DNA of 64,000 nucleotides, from assembly GCA_036365145.1 (NCBI GenBank), contig JAEOAD010001942.1, positions 558,001 to 622,000 of the forward strand. The letters are read 5' to 3'. The DNA comes from Orientallactaga sibirica (taxonomy: Eukaryota; Chordata; Mammalia; Rodentia; Dipodidae). Both the position numbers and the translations under genes were made by a program. Of this stretch, positions 1 to 64,000 are shown in pieces. The notes under the pieces were generated by a model that saw nothing but the letters and a program-made list of their open reading frames with translations, was not told the DNA's origin and did no database searches. Every line of letters starts with the position of its first letter. Position 1 is the first letter of the stretch.

Positions 1-620
1 AGAACCACTGAAACTGTGGTGCACCACTGGTGGACATGTAGAATTATACTCCATTCTTACAAATTTAGACATACATCTACCTATTAGCCTGTTATACTAC
101 ATCTAGGAACAGAAATTAACAAAACTGCATCCACACAGAGACTTGAACATGAATATTTACAACAGCTTTACTTGTCATGGCCAATATCTAGAAGTAAAAT
201 TATCCCAAAGCACACCAGCGTGTGAATGGATAAGAAGACATGCTGTGTACACAGTGGATGCCACTTGACAAAGTAAAAAGGAATGAGGCACTGCCTCATG
301 CAACAATAAGCACCAGTTCAAGAACACTGGGCAGAAAAGCCAGACCTAAGAATACCTGCTGCGTGATTCATTTATTAAAGATCCTGGAAATTGCAGCTTA
401 GTCTATTGTGACAGGAAACTGACCAGTGATTAGTTGGAGATGGGGACAGAAGGAGAAATTGACTGCAAGGCACACGAAAAGACACTTGGGGTGATGGGAA
501 TGGGAAGGCTCTGTATCTCTTGATTGTAGTATATACATCTGATGAAACTCACACATGCATACTTTCAACAGGCATAATTTAATGTGCATGTATTAACTCA
601 CCAACATCAATAATGCTGCT
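1..620 (+). mobile_element. Old mammalian L1 (L1M-type) 3' end
   Basis: The order of landmarks follows the well-known L1M 3' end: a 'gtgtgaatggataag' block, 'aaaaaggaatgaggcac', a 'gccagacctaagaata' block, a 'gtgacaggaaactgaccagtg' block, then 'ggggtgatgggaatg' and 'cttgattgtagt'. It is diverged and starts before the window. It is upstream flank of EIF2AK3 with no coding potential. The subfamily was not assigned. Confidence 0.65.
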
Positions 621-623
621 TAT

Positions 624-832
624 AGGGTGGGAGAGATGGATCAGAGGTTAAAGGTTCTTTCTTGCAAAGCCTGATGACCTGGACTCAACTTCCCAGTACC
701 CAGGTAAAGCTAGATACATGAAGTGGTGCATATGTCTGGGTTTTTTTTTTTTCTTTTTTGCAGTGGCAGGAGGCCCTGGCATGCCCATACTCTCGCTTTT
801 TAATAAATAAAAATATTTTTAAAAATTAAAAA
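624..832 (+). mobile_element. DIP-like tRNA-derived SINE
   Basis: Recognised by the head 'gagagatgg', the body 'taaagctagatac' and 'gcagtggcaggaggccctggc', and an A/T-rich 'aataaataaaaatattttt' tail. A poly-T/pyrimidine stretch interrupts the body near 739-760. The family is about 200 bp with Pol III A- and B-box-like blocks in its first 70 bp. Confidence 0.85.
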
Positions 833-1000
833 AATAATGCTGATTATAATTCCCTCCTACTATTTGAAATGGCCTGATCAGGGAAATGTAAGGAGAAAAT
901 CCCCAGTGGGGCTTCCATCTTTTGACAACAGCAAATTCAGGTGGTTTTATGCCTTTTGCCTTCTCCGTTCCTCACATGTAATAAAGAAGAACTGTGAGGT

Positions 1001-1233
1001 GGGGCTGGAGAGATGGCTTAGCAGTTACACACTTGCCTGTGAAGCCTAAGGATCCCCGTTTGAGGCTTCTCTAGGACCCACGTAAGCCAGATGCACAAGG
1101 GGGTGCATGCAACTGGAGTTCATTTGCAGTGGCTGGAGGCCCTGGCACACCCATTCTCTCTCTCTCTCTACCTGCCTATTTCTTTCTATCTCCCCCCCTC
1201 AAATAAATAAACAAATAAAATATTTTTTAAAAA
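1001..1233 (+). mobile_element. DIP-like SINE with target-site duplication
   Basis: Complete copy from 'ggggctggagagatggc' to an A-rich tail. It is flanked by direct repeats 'aagaagaactgtgaggt' (984-1000) and 'aagaagaattgtgaggt' (1234-1250), one mismatch, the mark of L1-driven retroposition. Confidence 0.92.
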
Positions 1234-1349
1234 AAGAAGAATTGTGAGGTGATAAGCAGGCTGTCCCACAGGAAGAATGGAAAAACAGAAAGAGCACAAG
1301 TCTAAATCTCTGTATAGCCTTTGTGTCATCAAGAAAAATAAACCCCTGG

Positions 1350-1715
1350 GCTGAGGAGATAGCTCAGTTGGTAAAGTGCTTGTCTTGCAAGCATGAGGAC
1401 CTGAGTTCGATCCCAGAACCTTCATCATGCTGGACATGGTATCTGCACTGCTAACTGCAATGCTAGGGAGGTGGAGGCAGCAGGATCTCTGGGGCTCACT
1501 CCAGGCCAATGAGAGACCTTGAGAGAGACAGAGTGAAAGACAGTGAGAGTTTGGGAGAGAGAAGGAAGGAAGGATGGTAGGAAGAGATGAAGGGTAGAAG
1601 AGAGGAAGGGAGGAAAGGAAGGAAGAAGGAAGACAGGCAGGGAAGGTAGATGGTATACCTAAGCTGCCTTCTGGCCTCCAATGCTTATGCACACATGTGC
1701 ATGCATACCTGTACA
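1350..1715 (+). mobile_element. B4 SINE (ID+B1 fusion)
   Basis: The head 'gagatagctcagttggtaaa' with 'gcaagcatgaggacctgag', the middle 'ggaggcagcaggatctc' and the tail 'ctggcctccaatgc...cacacatgtgc' follow the rodent B4 order. A purine-rich (GGAA)-type expansion fills about 1530-1640. Confidence 0.75.
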
Positions 1716-1959
1716 CACGTGCATAAATAGAAAAGAAAATAAACCAACCCCGCACTTAGCCTCTGTAATCTCTGCCATTGAATTGAGCCTGCAGTTTTAA
1801 AATTCCAGATATGTCTTACAGGCCTGCTAGGCCAAGCTCAGCTTTAGAACCATTTTTTTATATGCAAGAATATTTATTTATGACAAATGAGACAATATTG
1901 CCTGAGAAAGGGATGCAGGTAGCTTTAAAAAAAAAACAACTAAGAACATGCTTTGTATG
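1716..1959. other. Upstream flank, nothing recognised
   Basis: A/T-rich, apparently single-copy sequence between a B4 and an L1-like fragment. No exon, RNA or regulatory motif stands out. Confidence 0.4.
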
Positions 1960-2470
1960 GATACATCTTGTGTTGGTACCATCTCTTCCCTCCTCCCTGG
2001 CCCCATTCTATAGGGGGGGCGCTCCTCAGTGGGACTGCTGGTATTCCCCATGGATTTGTGGGAGCAGCAGTTATTGGGGGAGGCAAACCCTCTGGGCATG
2101 ACGTCCCAACCTGTGGCTCTTACAATCTTTCCACAAAATTCCCTGAGCCTTGGTAGGTGAGTTTTCAGTCTACTTCAGTGATGAGCTCTTAGGAGCCTCT
2201 GGATCTCTGCTTTGGTATGCGTGGAGTATCCTCTGGTCTGTCTTCCCTTGTACTGCTTGTCAGGCTCACCATGGAAGAAGCCCTCTTGCTTCTCGCCACT
2301 TCCTCTGTGGTTTCGCCTGGGCCTTGACTGAGATGCAAGAGGTGGTTTATCTTCTTAGATCTCACTACCTTTCTGCGCATGCACCCTCAGGTGCAGGGGA
2401 TCTGAGAGTTGGGGGCCCAGGGCCAGCTTTAGAATCTTAACTGTTTTGAACAGCCCTGGCTCAGGGTACT
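1960..2470 (-). mobile_element. L1 3'-UTR-like fragment (probable)
   Basis: The stretch 'ggctcttacaatctttccac...ccctgagccttggtaggtgag' matches the same block in the clearer L1 3' ends of this window (36430-36788 and 48514-48861), which lie on the minus strand. Only part of it can be aligned by eye. Confidence 0.45.
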
Positions 2471-3082
2471 AAGGCACCAGCTTCTTTCTCTAGCCCAGAC
2501 TCTGACCAGCTGTACTGCGTGGTCCCCACTTTCTTAAACTTCCCTGGACACTCAGGCCTAGGCTCCAGAGTCCCCACCTAGTCATCATGACTTGCTTTGC
2601 TGACCTAAACCTGACAGACTCCTCCTTCTCTCTCCTTCTAGTACCTACCCCAGTCAGCTGCTCTTGAGTCAGTACTTTTTAATTTTTTCCAAATGGAAAT
2701 ATTTGCTGGTGATTTTCCTGACAGCAAAGGAAATTATCCTTGTTGGCATTTTCCATCACAGTGTTCTTTTTGCTTGTACCCTTTCCCTCAAAAACCTTAC
2801 CTTTCTTTCTCTAAAGGACACCTGTATGACCACTATGTCTATCTCCCTAGCTAGATAGATATTAATAATTCCCTGCTCATCAAACAACTAAATGAATGAA
2901 CAAAACGTCTATATTATTTATAGGCATTAAGCAGGTTCCCAACTCATTATTTCAGATTGATAGCCTTGTTCATCCTGCAATAACTTTTTGAAAATTTTTC
3001 TAAGCCACAAAGACCATGTCCACTAACATATGTACTAACGAACTTGAACCTTGAACCAGATCATTGTAAGCAGTTAACAATC
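2471..3082. other. Upstream flank, nothing recognised
   Basis: No coding exon, RNA gene or clear repeat was recognised. The sequence is pyrimidine-rich near 2560-2640 and A/T-rich after 2860. Confidence 0.4.
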
Positions 3083-3206
3083 ATTTTTTTTTTTTCGAAG
3101 TAGGGTCTCACTCTAGCTCAGGCTGACCTGTCTTAGGGTGGCCTCAAACTCACAGTGATCCTCCTACCTCTGCTTGGGATTAAAGGTTTGTGCCACCACG
3201 CCTGGC
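3083..3206 (-). mobile_element. B1 SINE, internally deleted, with TSD
   Basis: Reads as the complement of B1 ('tagggtctcactctagctcag', 'gccaccacgcctggc'). The central 'ggaattcactatgtagtc' block is missing. Direct repeats 'ttaacaatcatttttt' lie at 3074 and 3207. Confidence 0.88.
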
Positions 3207-3571
3207 TTAACAATCATTTTTTTATCTTACTTTAATTTTCTGGCAACTTCCTCATGTCATCTATTATAATCAATCACTTAGGTGGGAGATCTTATCTCCT
3301 GTTTTATTGGGCAAATAATTGGTCAACTGGCTTGAGCTCTTATCTATTTACATTTCAAAATAATGTGTCTCTGCATTCAACATGGAAAGCAGAGCTGCCC
3401 CCGAGCTTGAAAATACTCTGGGATCCCGCTTTGTTAATCAACCTCCTCCATCTATAGCAACTGCAACCTTCTCCTTTGTACTTGTTTCTTTCTCCTCAGT
3501 CCTCAACAAACATTAGATGCTGACTGCCCACCCTGCACTGTATTAGGTTCTTGGACTGTAATGAGAAAATT

Positions 3572-3731
3572 AGCCGGGCGTCGTGGCGCACGCCTTTAAT
3601 CCCAGCACTCGGGAGGCAGAGGTAGGAGGATCGCTGTGAGTTCGAGTCCACCCTGAGACTACATAGTGAATTCCAGGTCAGCCTGAGCTAGAGTGGGACC
3701 CTACCTCGAAAAAAAAAAAAAAAAAAAAAAA
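3572..3731 (+). mobile_element. B1 SINE
   Basis: Full-length 7SL-derived B1: 'gccgggcgtcgtggcgcac' head, 'gaggcagaggtaggagg' middle, 'ctacatagtgaattccagg' and a long A tail. It supplied the 3' half of the hybrid B1 immediately downstream. Confidence 0.93.
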
Positions 3732-4111
3732 GGAAAAGTATCAAAGAATTTATATGTGAGTAGTAGTATTGCTGGGAGTGGTGGTGCACGCCTTTTATCC
3801 TAGCACTGGGGGCTGAGATAGGAGAATCACTGTGAGTTGGAGGCCACCCTGAGACTACATAGTGAATTCCAGGTCAGCCTGAGCTAGAGTGGGACCCTAC
3901 CTCGAAAAAAAAAAAAAAAAAAAAGGAAAAGTATCAAAGAATTTATATGTGAGTAGTAGTATTGCTGGGAGTGGTGGTGCACGCCTTTTATCCTAGCACT
4001 GGGGGGGGCTGAGATAGGAGAATCACTGTGAGTTGGAGGCCACCCTGAGACTACATAGTGAATTCCAGGTCAGCCTGGGCTAGAGCGAAACCCTACCTCA
4101 ACCCCCCCCAA
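3732..4111 (+). repeat. 193-bp tandem duplication (spacer + B1) x2
   Basis: A 38-bp spacer ('ggaaaagtatcaaagaattt...') plus a B1 occurs twice in direct order (3732-3924 and 3925-4111), offset 193 bp. The first copy's B1 has the 5' half of the third B1 and the 3' end ('gagctagagtgggaccc') of the B1 at 3572-3731. That is the product expected from unequal crossing-over between two B1 elements. Confidence 0.9.
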
Positions 4112-4348
4112 TAATATTTAGAGGCTAAGGAGAGAAATAAAACAGGGAAGAAGTATCCGAAATAATGAGTGGGAGTTTCAATCTTAAGTAATGTGGGTAG
4201 GGGCAGCCTCCCTGGGAAGGTAATAAAGTACTGAATGAAGTGAGTGAATATACCTTGTGGGTATCCAGGTGGTATGTAACTGAACCATGTCCCCTGCTAC
4301 CTAAATTCATATGCTGAACTCCAAATGCCTAGGACCTTAGAACATAAC

Positions 4349-4436
4349 CGTGTGCATCTGGCTTTATGTGGGTGCTGGGGAATTGAACCCAGGCCCTTAG
4401 GCAAGCACCTTTAACCATGAGCCATCTCCCCAGTCC
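4349..4436 (-). mobile_element. DIP-like SINE, head fragment
   Basis: Only the tRNA-like half is present, in reverse: 'gtgcatctggctttatgtgg', 'gaattgaaccc', 'gagccatctccccag'. Confidence 0.75.
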
Positions 4437-4680
4437 CTATAACTGTGTTTGAAGATAAAATCCTTAAGGAGGTGATTAAGTTAAAATAAAGCCCTAGTGT
4501 GAGTCTCTAATCCAGTATAATTGATGTCCATACAAGACGGGATGCATATGGACAGAGGGATGTCCATGTGAAGAGAAAACAGGGTGGCCCTCTACAAGCC
4601 AAGAACCCAGTCCTGCTGGTTCTTGATGGGGGACTTCTAGTGAGAAGATAACATGCATTGTAAGAATCAATTTCAGGACT

Positions 4681-4898
4681 TAAAAAAATATTTTCTTTAT
4701 TTATTGGAGGGGGCAGACAGGGAGGGAGAGAGGGAGAGAGTCGCACAAATGGGCTCTCCAAGGTCTCCAGCCACTGCAAACAAACTCCAGACACATAGGC
4801 CATCTGGTGCATCTGGCTTACCTGGGTACTGGGCAATTGAACCTGGGTCCTTAGGCTTCGCAGCAAGTGTTTTAACTGCTAAGCCATCTCTCCAAGCC
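4681..4898 (-). mobile_element. DIP-like SINE with TSD
   Basis: Reverse copy ending 'gctaagccatctctccaagc'. Direct repeats 'caatttcaggact' (4668-4680) and 'caatttcaggatt' (from 4899) flank it. Confidence 0.9.
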
Positions 4899-4904
4899 CA
4901 ATTT

Positions 4905-5504
4905 CAGGATTTCATCCTGAGTGAAGTAGGGGATCATCTAAGGGGGTTCACTCACATAGCCTTTCTTATGAGGAAGCAGGAAAACCAATGAAAAATATGT
5001 CACAGAGGAAAGTCTGAGTCAAATACAGCTAAGATGAAAACTGAGAACTGTCCTTTTAACAAACAAGGCCTCTGTCAGAGCAGTTTTGGTGCAGTTGAGG
5101 GTACGAATACCACACTAGTGTTTCTAAGGTGGGAGAAGAGGAAGCCAAGACAAGGAGTTTAAGGAATTTGTTATGCAGAAGAGCAAGGAATGTGGTAAGT
5201 GCTAGAGGGAGACATACCTAGACTAGGCAGATGGGGAAAAAATGCAAGACTGCCGCCACCTTTCAAAATCTTTACAGGGTGTTGGTGCGTCTCATCTTCG
5301 CTGTCTGAACCCTGTCGGAGGATGCAACTTCTTATGGTTTCACAATCCGATCAAGTCTTCATGGTCATCTTAAACTGCCTTAAGAATAAGTTGAGATGCC
5401 TTTGCTAAGCAATCAACTCTGCCCTTTGCCATCTCATCTCTCTCTCGGGCAGGTCCCTAGAGTGTGGGGCAATGTCAGAGCGGTCAAGAATGAAAGTCAT
5501 ATTT
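4905..5504. other. Upstream flank, nothing recognised
   Basis: Single-copy-looking sequence between the last upstream SINE and the promoter. It is free of young SINEs, unlike the rest of the window. No exon could be supported on either strand. Confidence 0.4.
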
Positions 5505-5600
5505 CTGTGACCAGCCATGTGACCTTGGACAAATTAGTTAAGTGGGTCCGCTGGACATGTACGAGTCACTGTCATCTGTAATAATAAGTGTCCTGGCCAC
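5505..5600 (+). mobile_element. MIR fragment (ancient SINE)
   Basis: The core 'gtgaccttggacaaattagtt' followed by 'catctgtaataataagt' follows the MIR order (a 'tgaccttgggcaagt' block, then 'tcatctgtaaaatg'). Diverged. Confidence 0.5.
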
Positions 5601-5719
5601 TAGTCAGGCTTACTGTCCCTTCCATCCACTTCTAAAGACCACACGACTTGTGTACAGGTCACCTATATTTTTTGCCCTTAAAAGACTCAGCTTTAGAAGA
5701 ACCAAACAGGAGTCCCTTT

Positions 5720-6382
5720 AAGGTCGGCCGCCTCCCGGCCACCAGGGACTCACCTCCCACTCATCCTTTCACTGGGGACCGCGCTCTTCACAGTCAGAAT
5801 CGGCCACGTATTAAGTGCCGCTTCCAACCAATCGCGGAGCAGTTATCTCAGACCCCAGAGTGGCATCTACGTCCACCAATGACCTTCCAGCCTTCTCGAG
5901 CGCCTCACTTGGAAGGGCGAAGCCAAGCCCCAGGATGGCCAATCCGTTCCAGAAGAGTTATTCCGGCAACCGTCGGGCCCACCAATCAGATAAGAGGACT
6001 CTGGGGAGGGGCATTTCTCATTGGTAGCGGCCTCCGGAAAAGGGCCAGGCTTCCACGAACGCAAGTACGATTTGATTGGTAGACGTGATGTTGACAACCG
6101 GGAAGGGTCCGCCTTGCCCAGAGTGGCAGGGCTCGCAGCCAATCGGAGCGCGGACGCGCGGTCCGTTTGCTCAATGGGCGATGTCCGCGGGAGGCTGTCA
6201 CTCAGGTGGCGGCTGCAGAGGCCGGGCTGAGACGTGGCCGGGTGCAGGCGGCTGGCTCTTCCGGAGGTCCGGGAGGCGGCGGGCTCCCCAGCGCGTCCAC
6301 GCGACGGTCTGAGGCTCGGAGCGGCGGGACCGGCGTGCGCGGGGGGCAGCGTCTCCATGCCCGCGCGAGGGCCGGGCCGCTG
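5720..6382 (+). promoter_or_regulatory. EIF2AK3: EIF2AK3 CpG-rich promoter and 5' UTR with seven CCAAT boxes
   Basis: The base composition shifts sharply to GC and CpG here, the only such island in the window. No TATA box is evident. Forward CCAAT lies at 5828, 5876, 5939, 5982 and 6139, and reverse ATTGG at 6020 and 6075: seven NF-Y-type boxes in about 320 bp. A 'ggggaggggc' Sp1-like box lies at 6003-6012. I searched for the ER-stress element (CCAAT-N9-CCACG) and ERSE-II (ATTGGNCCACG) by eye and found no exact match. The closest is 'attggtagacgtg' at 6075-6087. The start site is not determined. From the density of boxes I expect it between about 6100 and 6300. Confidence 0.8.

Positions 6383-6383
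<1 letters not shown>
6357..6383 (+). other. Upstream ORF whose stop overlaps the EIF2AK3 start (TGATG)
   Basis: ATG at 6357-6359 opens eight codons (MPARGPGR) in the +1 frame relative to PERK and ends at TGA 6381-6383. Its last base is the A of the main ATG (6383-6385). The uATG context is weak ('ctcc-ATG-c': T at -3, C at +4) and the main ATG context is moderate (C at -3, G at +4). Whether the uORF is translated depends on the start site lying upstream, which is likely but not shown. Reinitiation after an overlapping stop-start is known for other short uORFs; its use here is inference. Confidence 0.7.
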
Positions 6384-61848
<55,465 letters not shown>

Positions 61849-61904
61849 TAATGAACAGGGCTCAGTAAACCTGGATCTACTCTCATAGGCAAATTCTCCT
61901 CATC

Positions 61905-62074
61905 CATTTATTTGTTGATTTCATGCAGAGAGAGACACAGACAGAGAGAATGGGTGTGCCAGGGCCTCTAGCTGCTACACCTGAATTCCAAGTGCAGGTA
62001 CCACTTTGTGCATCTGGCTTTATGTGGGTACTGGGGAATCCAACCTGGGTTGTTAGGGTTACCATTCCATCTCT
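61905..62074 (-). mobile_element. DIP-like SINE
   Basis: Reverse copy; part of the head deleted. Confidence 0.83.
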
Positions 62075-62118
62075 GTAAAAGGCTCTTTATTTACTTGTTT
62101 TTTTCTTTTTAAACTTGT

Positions 62119-62320
62119 TTTTAAAATATATTTTATTCATTTATTTGAGAAAGAGGCACAGAGAAAGAGAGAGAATGGGCGCACCAGGGCCTCTAGCCAC
62201 TACAAACGAACTCCAGGTGCTTACGCCCCCTTGTGCATCTGGTTTATGTGGGTCCTGGAGAATTAAACCAGGATTCTTTTGCTTTGCAGGCAAATGAATC
62301 GCTAAGCCATCTCTCCAGCC
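62119..62320 (-). mobile_element. DIP-like SINE
   Basis: Reverse complete copy ending 'gctaagccatctctccagcc'. Confidence 0.92.
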
Positions 62321-62420
62321 ATATATATATATATATATATATATTAGATATAGATATAGATATATAGATAGAGGGGTAGGGTCTTATCTCTATATATATA
62401 TATAGGGGTAGGGTCTTGCT
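62321..62420 (+). repeat. (AT)n/(GATATA)n with duplicated 'aggggtagggtctt'
   Basis: (AT) run, GATATA units, then 'aggggtagggtctt' near 62373, a second (TA) run, and 'aggggtagggtctt' again near 62403. Confidence 0.85.
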
Positions 62421-62487
62421 CTAGCTCAGACTGACCTGGTACTCACTCTGTAGTCCCAGATTGTCCTCAAACCATCTCTCCAGCCCC
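62404..62487 (-). mobile_element. B1 fragment joined to a DIP-like head
   Basis: B1 complement ('ggtagggtcttgctctagc') changes abruptly to 'ccatctctccagcccc' at about 62472. Confidence 0.7.
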
Positions 62488-62524
62488 ATTATAAAATTTT
62501 CATACATGTAAATAATGTAGTTTG

Positions 62525-62627
62525 GGATGGAGAGATGGCTTAGTGGTTAAGGCAATTGCCTGCAAAGCCTAACAACTTGAGTATGAGGCCCCAGTACCCA
62601 CATAAATAATAATGATGATGATGATGA
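62525..62627 (+). mobile_element. Half-length DIP-like SINE with (GAT)n tail and TSD
   Basis: Only the tRNA-like half ('ggagagatggcttagtgg' to 'cagtacccacataa'), then (GAT)n. 'tgtagtttg' at 62516-62524 and 62628-62636. Confidence 0.88.
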
Positions 62628-62760
62628 TGTAGTTTGATCATATTTACTTCCCATGACACTCTTGTCCTTTTTTCTCTCCCAGTTCCCCTTCCTCTTCCTA
62701 AATAGTTCCCCTTATGCTTTCGTGTGTGTGTGTACACCCCAATGAGTTTAATTAGGGCTA

Positions 62761-62948
62761 CTGAGCTGGAGAGATGGCTTGGCGGTTAAGGTGCTTAACC
62801 TAGATTTGATTCCCCAGGACCCACATAAGCCAGATGCACAAGGTGGTGCGTGCATCTGGGCTTCATTTGCAGTGGCTAATGGCCTTGGCATGCCTGTTCT
62901 CTTTCTCTATCTTCCTTTCTCTCAAATAAATAAATAAGATTTAAAAAA
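62761..62948 (+). mobile_element. DIP-like SINE with TSD
   Basis: 'attagggctact' and 'actagggttact' flank it; B-box upstream part deleted. Confidence 0.9.
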
Positions 62949-63237
62949 CTAGGGTTACTTTACAGGCCCGTGGGTGAAGGGTTATCAGGAGTATGGGCAA
63001 CTTACCTATGGCTACACAGCTGAAAAAATGTTTCTTTCCCTAATACCTATGAACTGAAAAACTCTTTCATTTTTGATTGTGCTGTCTTACATCTACTAGT
63101 TACAAGTTTTTATTTGATAGGTACACAAGAATTTTGATGATGTGGATACTATGGGATAATTCATATCATATTTTCTTTTGATAAATAATTTTTGTGTAAA
63201 TGTTCAGGCACCATATAGAATATTAAAGTTAAACATG

Positions 63238-63455
63238 GGGGCTGGGGAGGTGGCTCAGTATTTAAGGTACTTGCATGCAAAGCCTAAAGACCTGGGTTTG
63301 ATTCCGCAATACCCATGTAAAGCCAGATGCACAAGGTGGTACATGCATCTGGAGTTCATTTGCAGTGGCTAGAGACCCTGGAGTGCCCATTCTTTCTCTA
63401 TCTGCTTATTTCTCTTTCTTTCACTCTCTCTTGCTCTTAAATAAATAAAATATTA
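63238..63455 (+). mobile_element. DIP-like SINE with TSD
   Basis: Target 'gttaaacata' on both sides. Confidence 0.92.
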
Positions 63456-63470
63456 ATGTTAAACATAGTG

Positions 63471-63693
63471 GGCTGGAGAGATGGCTTAGCAGTTAAGGCA
63501 CATGCCTGCAAAGCTCAAGGACCCTGGTTCAATTCTCCAGGTCCCACGTAAGCCAGATGCACAAGGGGGTGCATACGTTTCGAGTTCGTTTGCAGTGGTT
63601 AGAGGCCCTGGCATGCCCATTCTCACTTTCACTCTCCCTCTCTCTCTTTCCCTCTCTCTGTCTCTAATAAATAAATAAAAATAAATTTTAAAA
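63471..63693 (+). mobile_element. DIP-like SINE, same target site
   Basis: 'gttaaacatagt' before (63459) and 'gttaaacctagt' after (63694): second insertion at the same target. Near consensus, with A-box-like 'tggcttagcag' and B-box-like 'ggttcaattct'. Confidence 0.94.
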
Positions 63694-64000
63694 AGTTAAA
63701 CCTAGTTTCTTCCCTGCAGAAGCCTGTAACTTTTCCATGCCTTCATATATATTTTCAAATAATTACATGGCAAGCAAGATTATGTCTCTTAGTATCAGCT
63801 TCTGTGAAGGAGCTGATGTAGCTGAGAGGCAGTCCAGGAAGTCCAGCTTTATGAAGAGGTGACATGGGCTGTGGGAATACACCAGTGGCCGTCTAGACAT
63901 TCATGTAGGGCAGGGATGGCCAAGTACACACATCTGGCCTGAGCTCTCAGTCAGCATTCAGAGGTGCTGAGAACAGGGTTAAGGATAGTTCGGGGCAAAA

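Noticed and set aside
6075..6087. ERSE-II-like site 'attggtagacgtg'
   Set aside because: ERSE-II requires ATTGGNCCACG; the second half does not match, so I list it only as nearest candidate.
6167..6382. In-frame open region upstream of the PERK ATG that could extend the N-terminus
   Set aside because: It begins with TTG, not ATG, has no in-frame ATG, and would bury the signal peptide behind 72 residues. The MERAI start matches known PERK.
63471..63560. tRNA gene (A and B box, 'ggttcaattct')
   Set aside because: It is the head of a DIP-like SINE repeated dozens of times, without a cloverleaf that I could fold.

Overview
The window is nuclear DNA from a rodent and carries the 5' part of one protein-coding gene, EIF2AK3 (PERK, the ER-stress eIF2-alpha kinase), on the + strand. 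Eleven exons (positions 6383 to 61847) splice by GT-AG rules into one continuous frame of 633 complete codons. They encode the signal peptide, the whole ER-luminal stress-sensing domain, the single transmembrane helix and the start of the kinase domain (glycine-rich loop and ATP-binding lysine). The rest of the kinase (about 480 residues by comparison with known PERK) lies beyond position 64000.

The repeats identify the clade. B4 (ID+B1 fusion) and ID elements are rodent-specific. Very many copies of a 7SL-derived B1 SINE lacking the murid-style head, and of a tRNA-derived SINE of about 200 bp with a B2-like head and an unusual tail, point to a jerboa-like rodent (Dipodoidea, whose tRNA SINE is called DIP). 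The species is an inference from memory. I use 'DIP-like' as a label for the second family.

Layout: 1-5700 is upstream flank (old L1 fragments, B1, DIP-like and B4 SINEs, no coding exon). 5720-6750 is a CpG-rich promoter and first exon with seven CCAAT/ATTGG boxes and a short uORF whose stop codon overlaps the PERK start codon. Intron 1 (11.9 kb) and intron 2 (23.8 kb) are packed with SINEs. Intron 2 also holds an RPL10 processed pseudogene, a recent 1.3-kb tandem duplication and a perfect 227-bp inverted duplication. Exons 3-11 lie between 42.5 and 61.9 kb with shorter introns. The window ends inside intron 11.

No other functional gene, tRNA or rRNA gene or CRISPR array is supported. Almost all short open frames are SINE or L1 sequence read through. 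I found no undescribed multi-gene system. The noteworthy signals are the uORF stop-start overlap at the PERK initiator, a clustered CCAAT promoter, and several structural-mutation footprints: a perfect palindrome, an inverted templated copy, a tandem duplication whose copies carry different microsatellites, a hybrid SINE from unequal crossing-over, and repeated SINE insertion at the same target sites.
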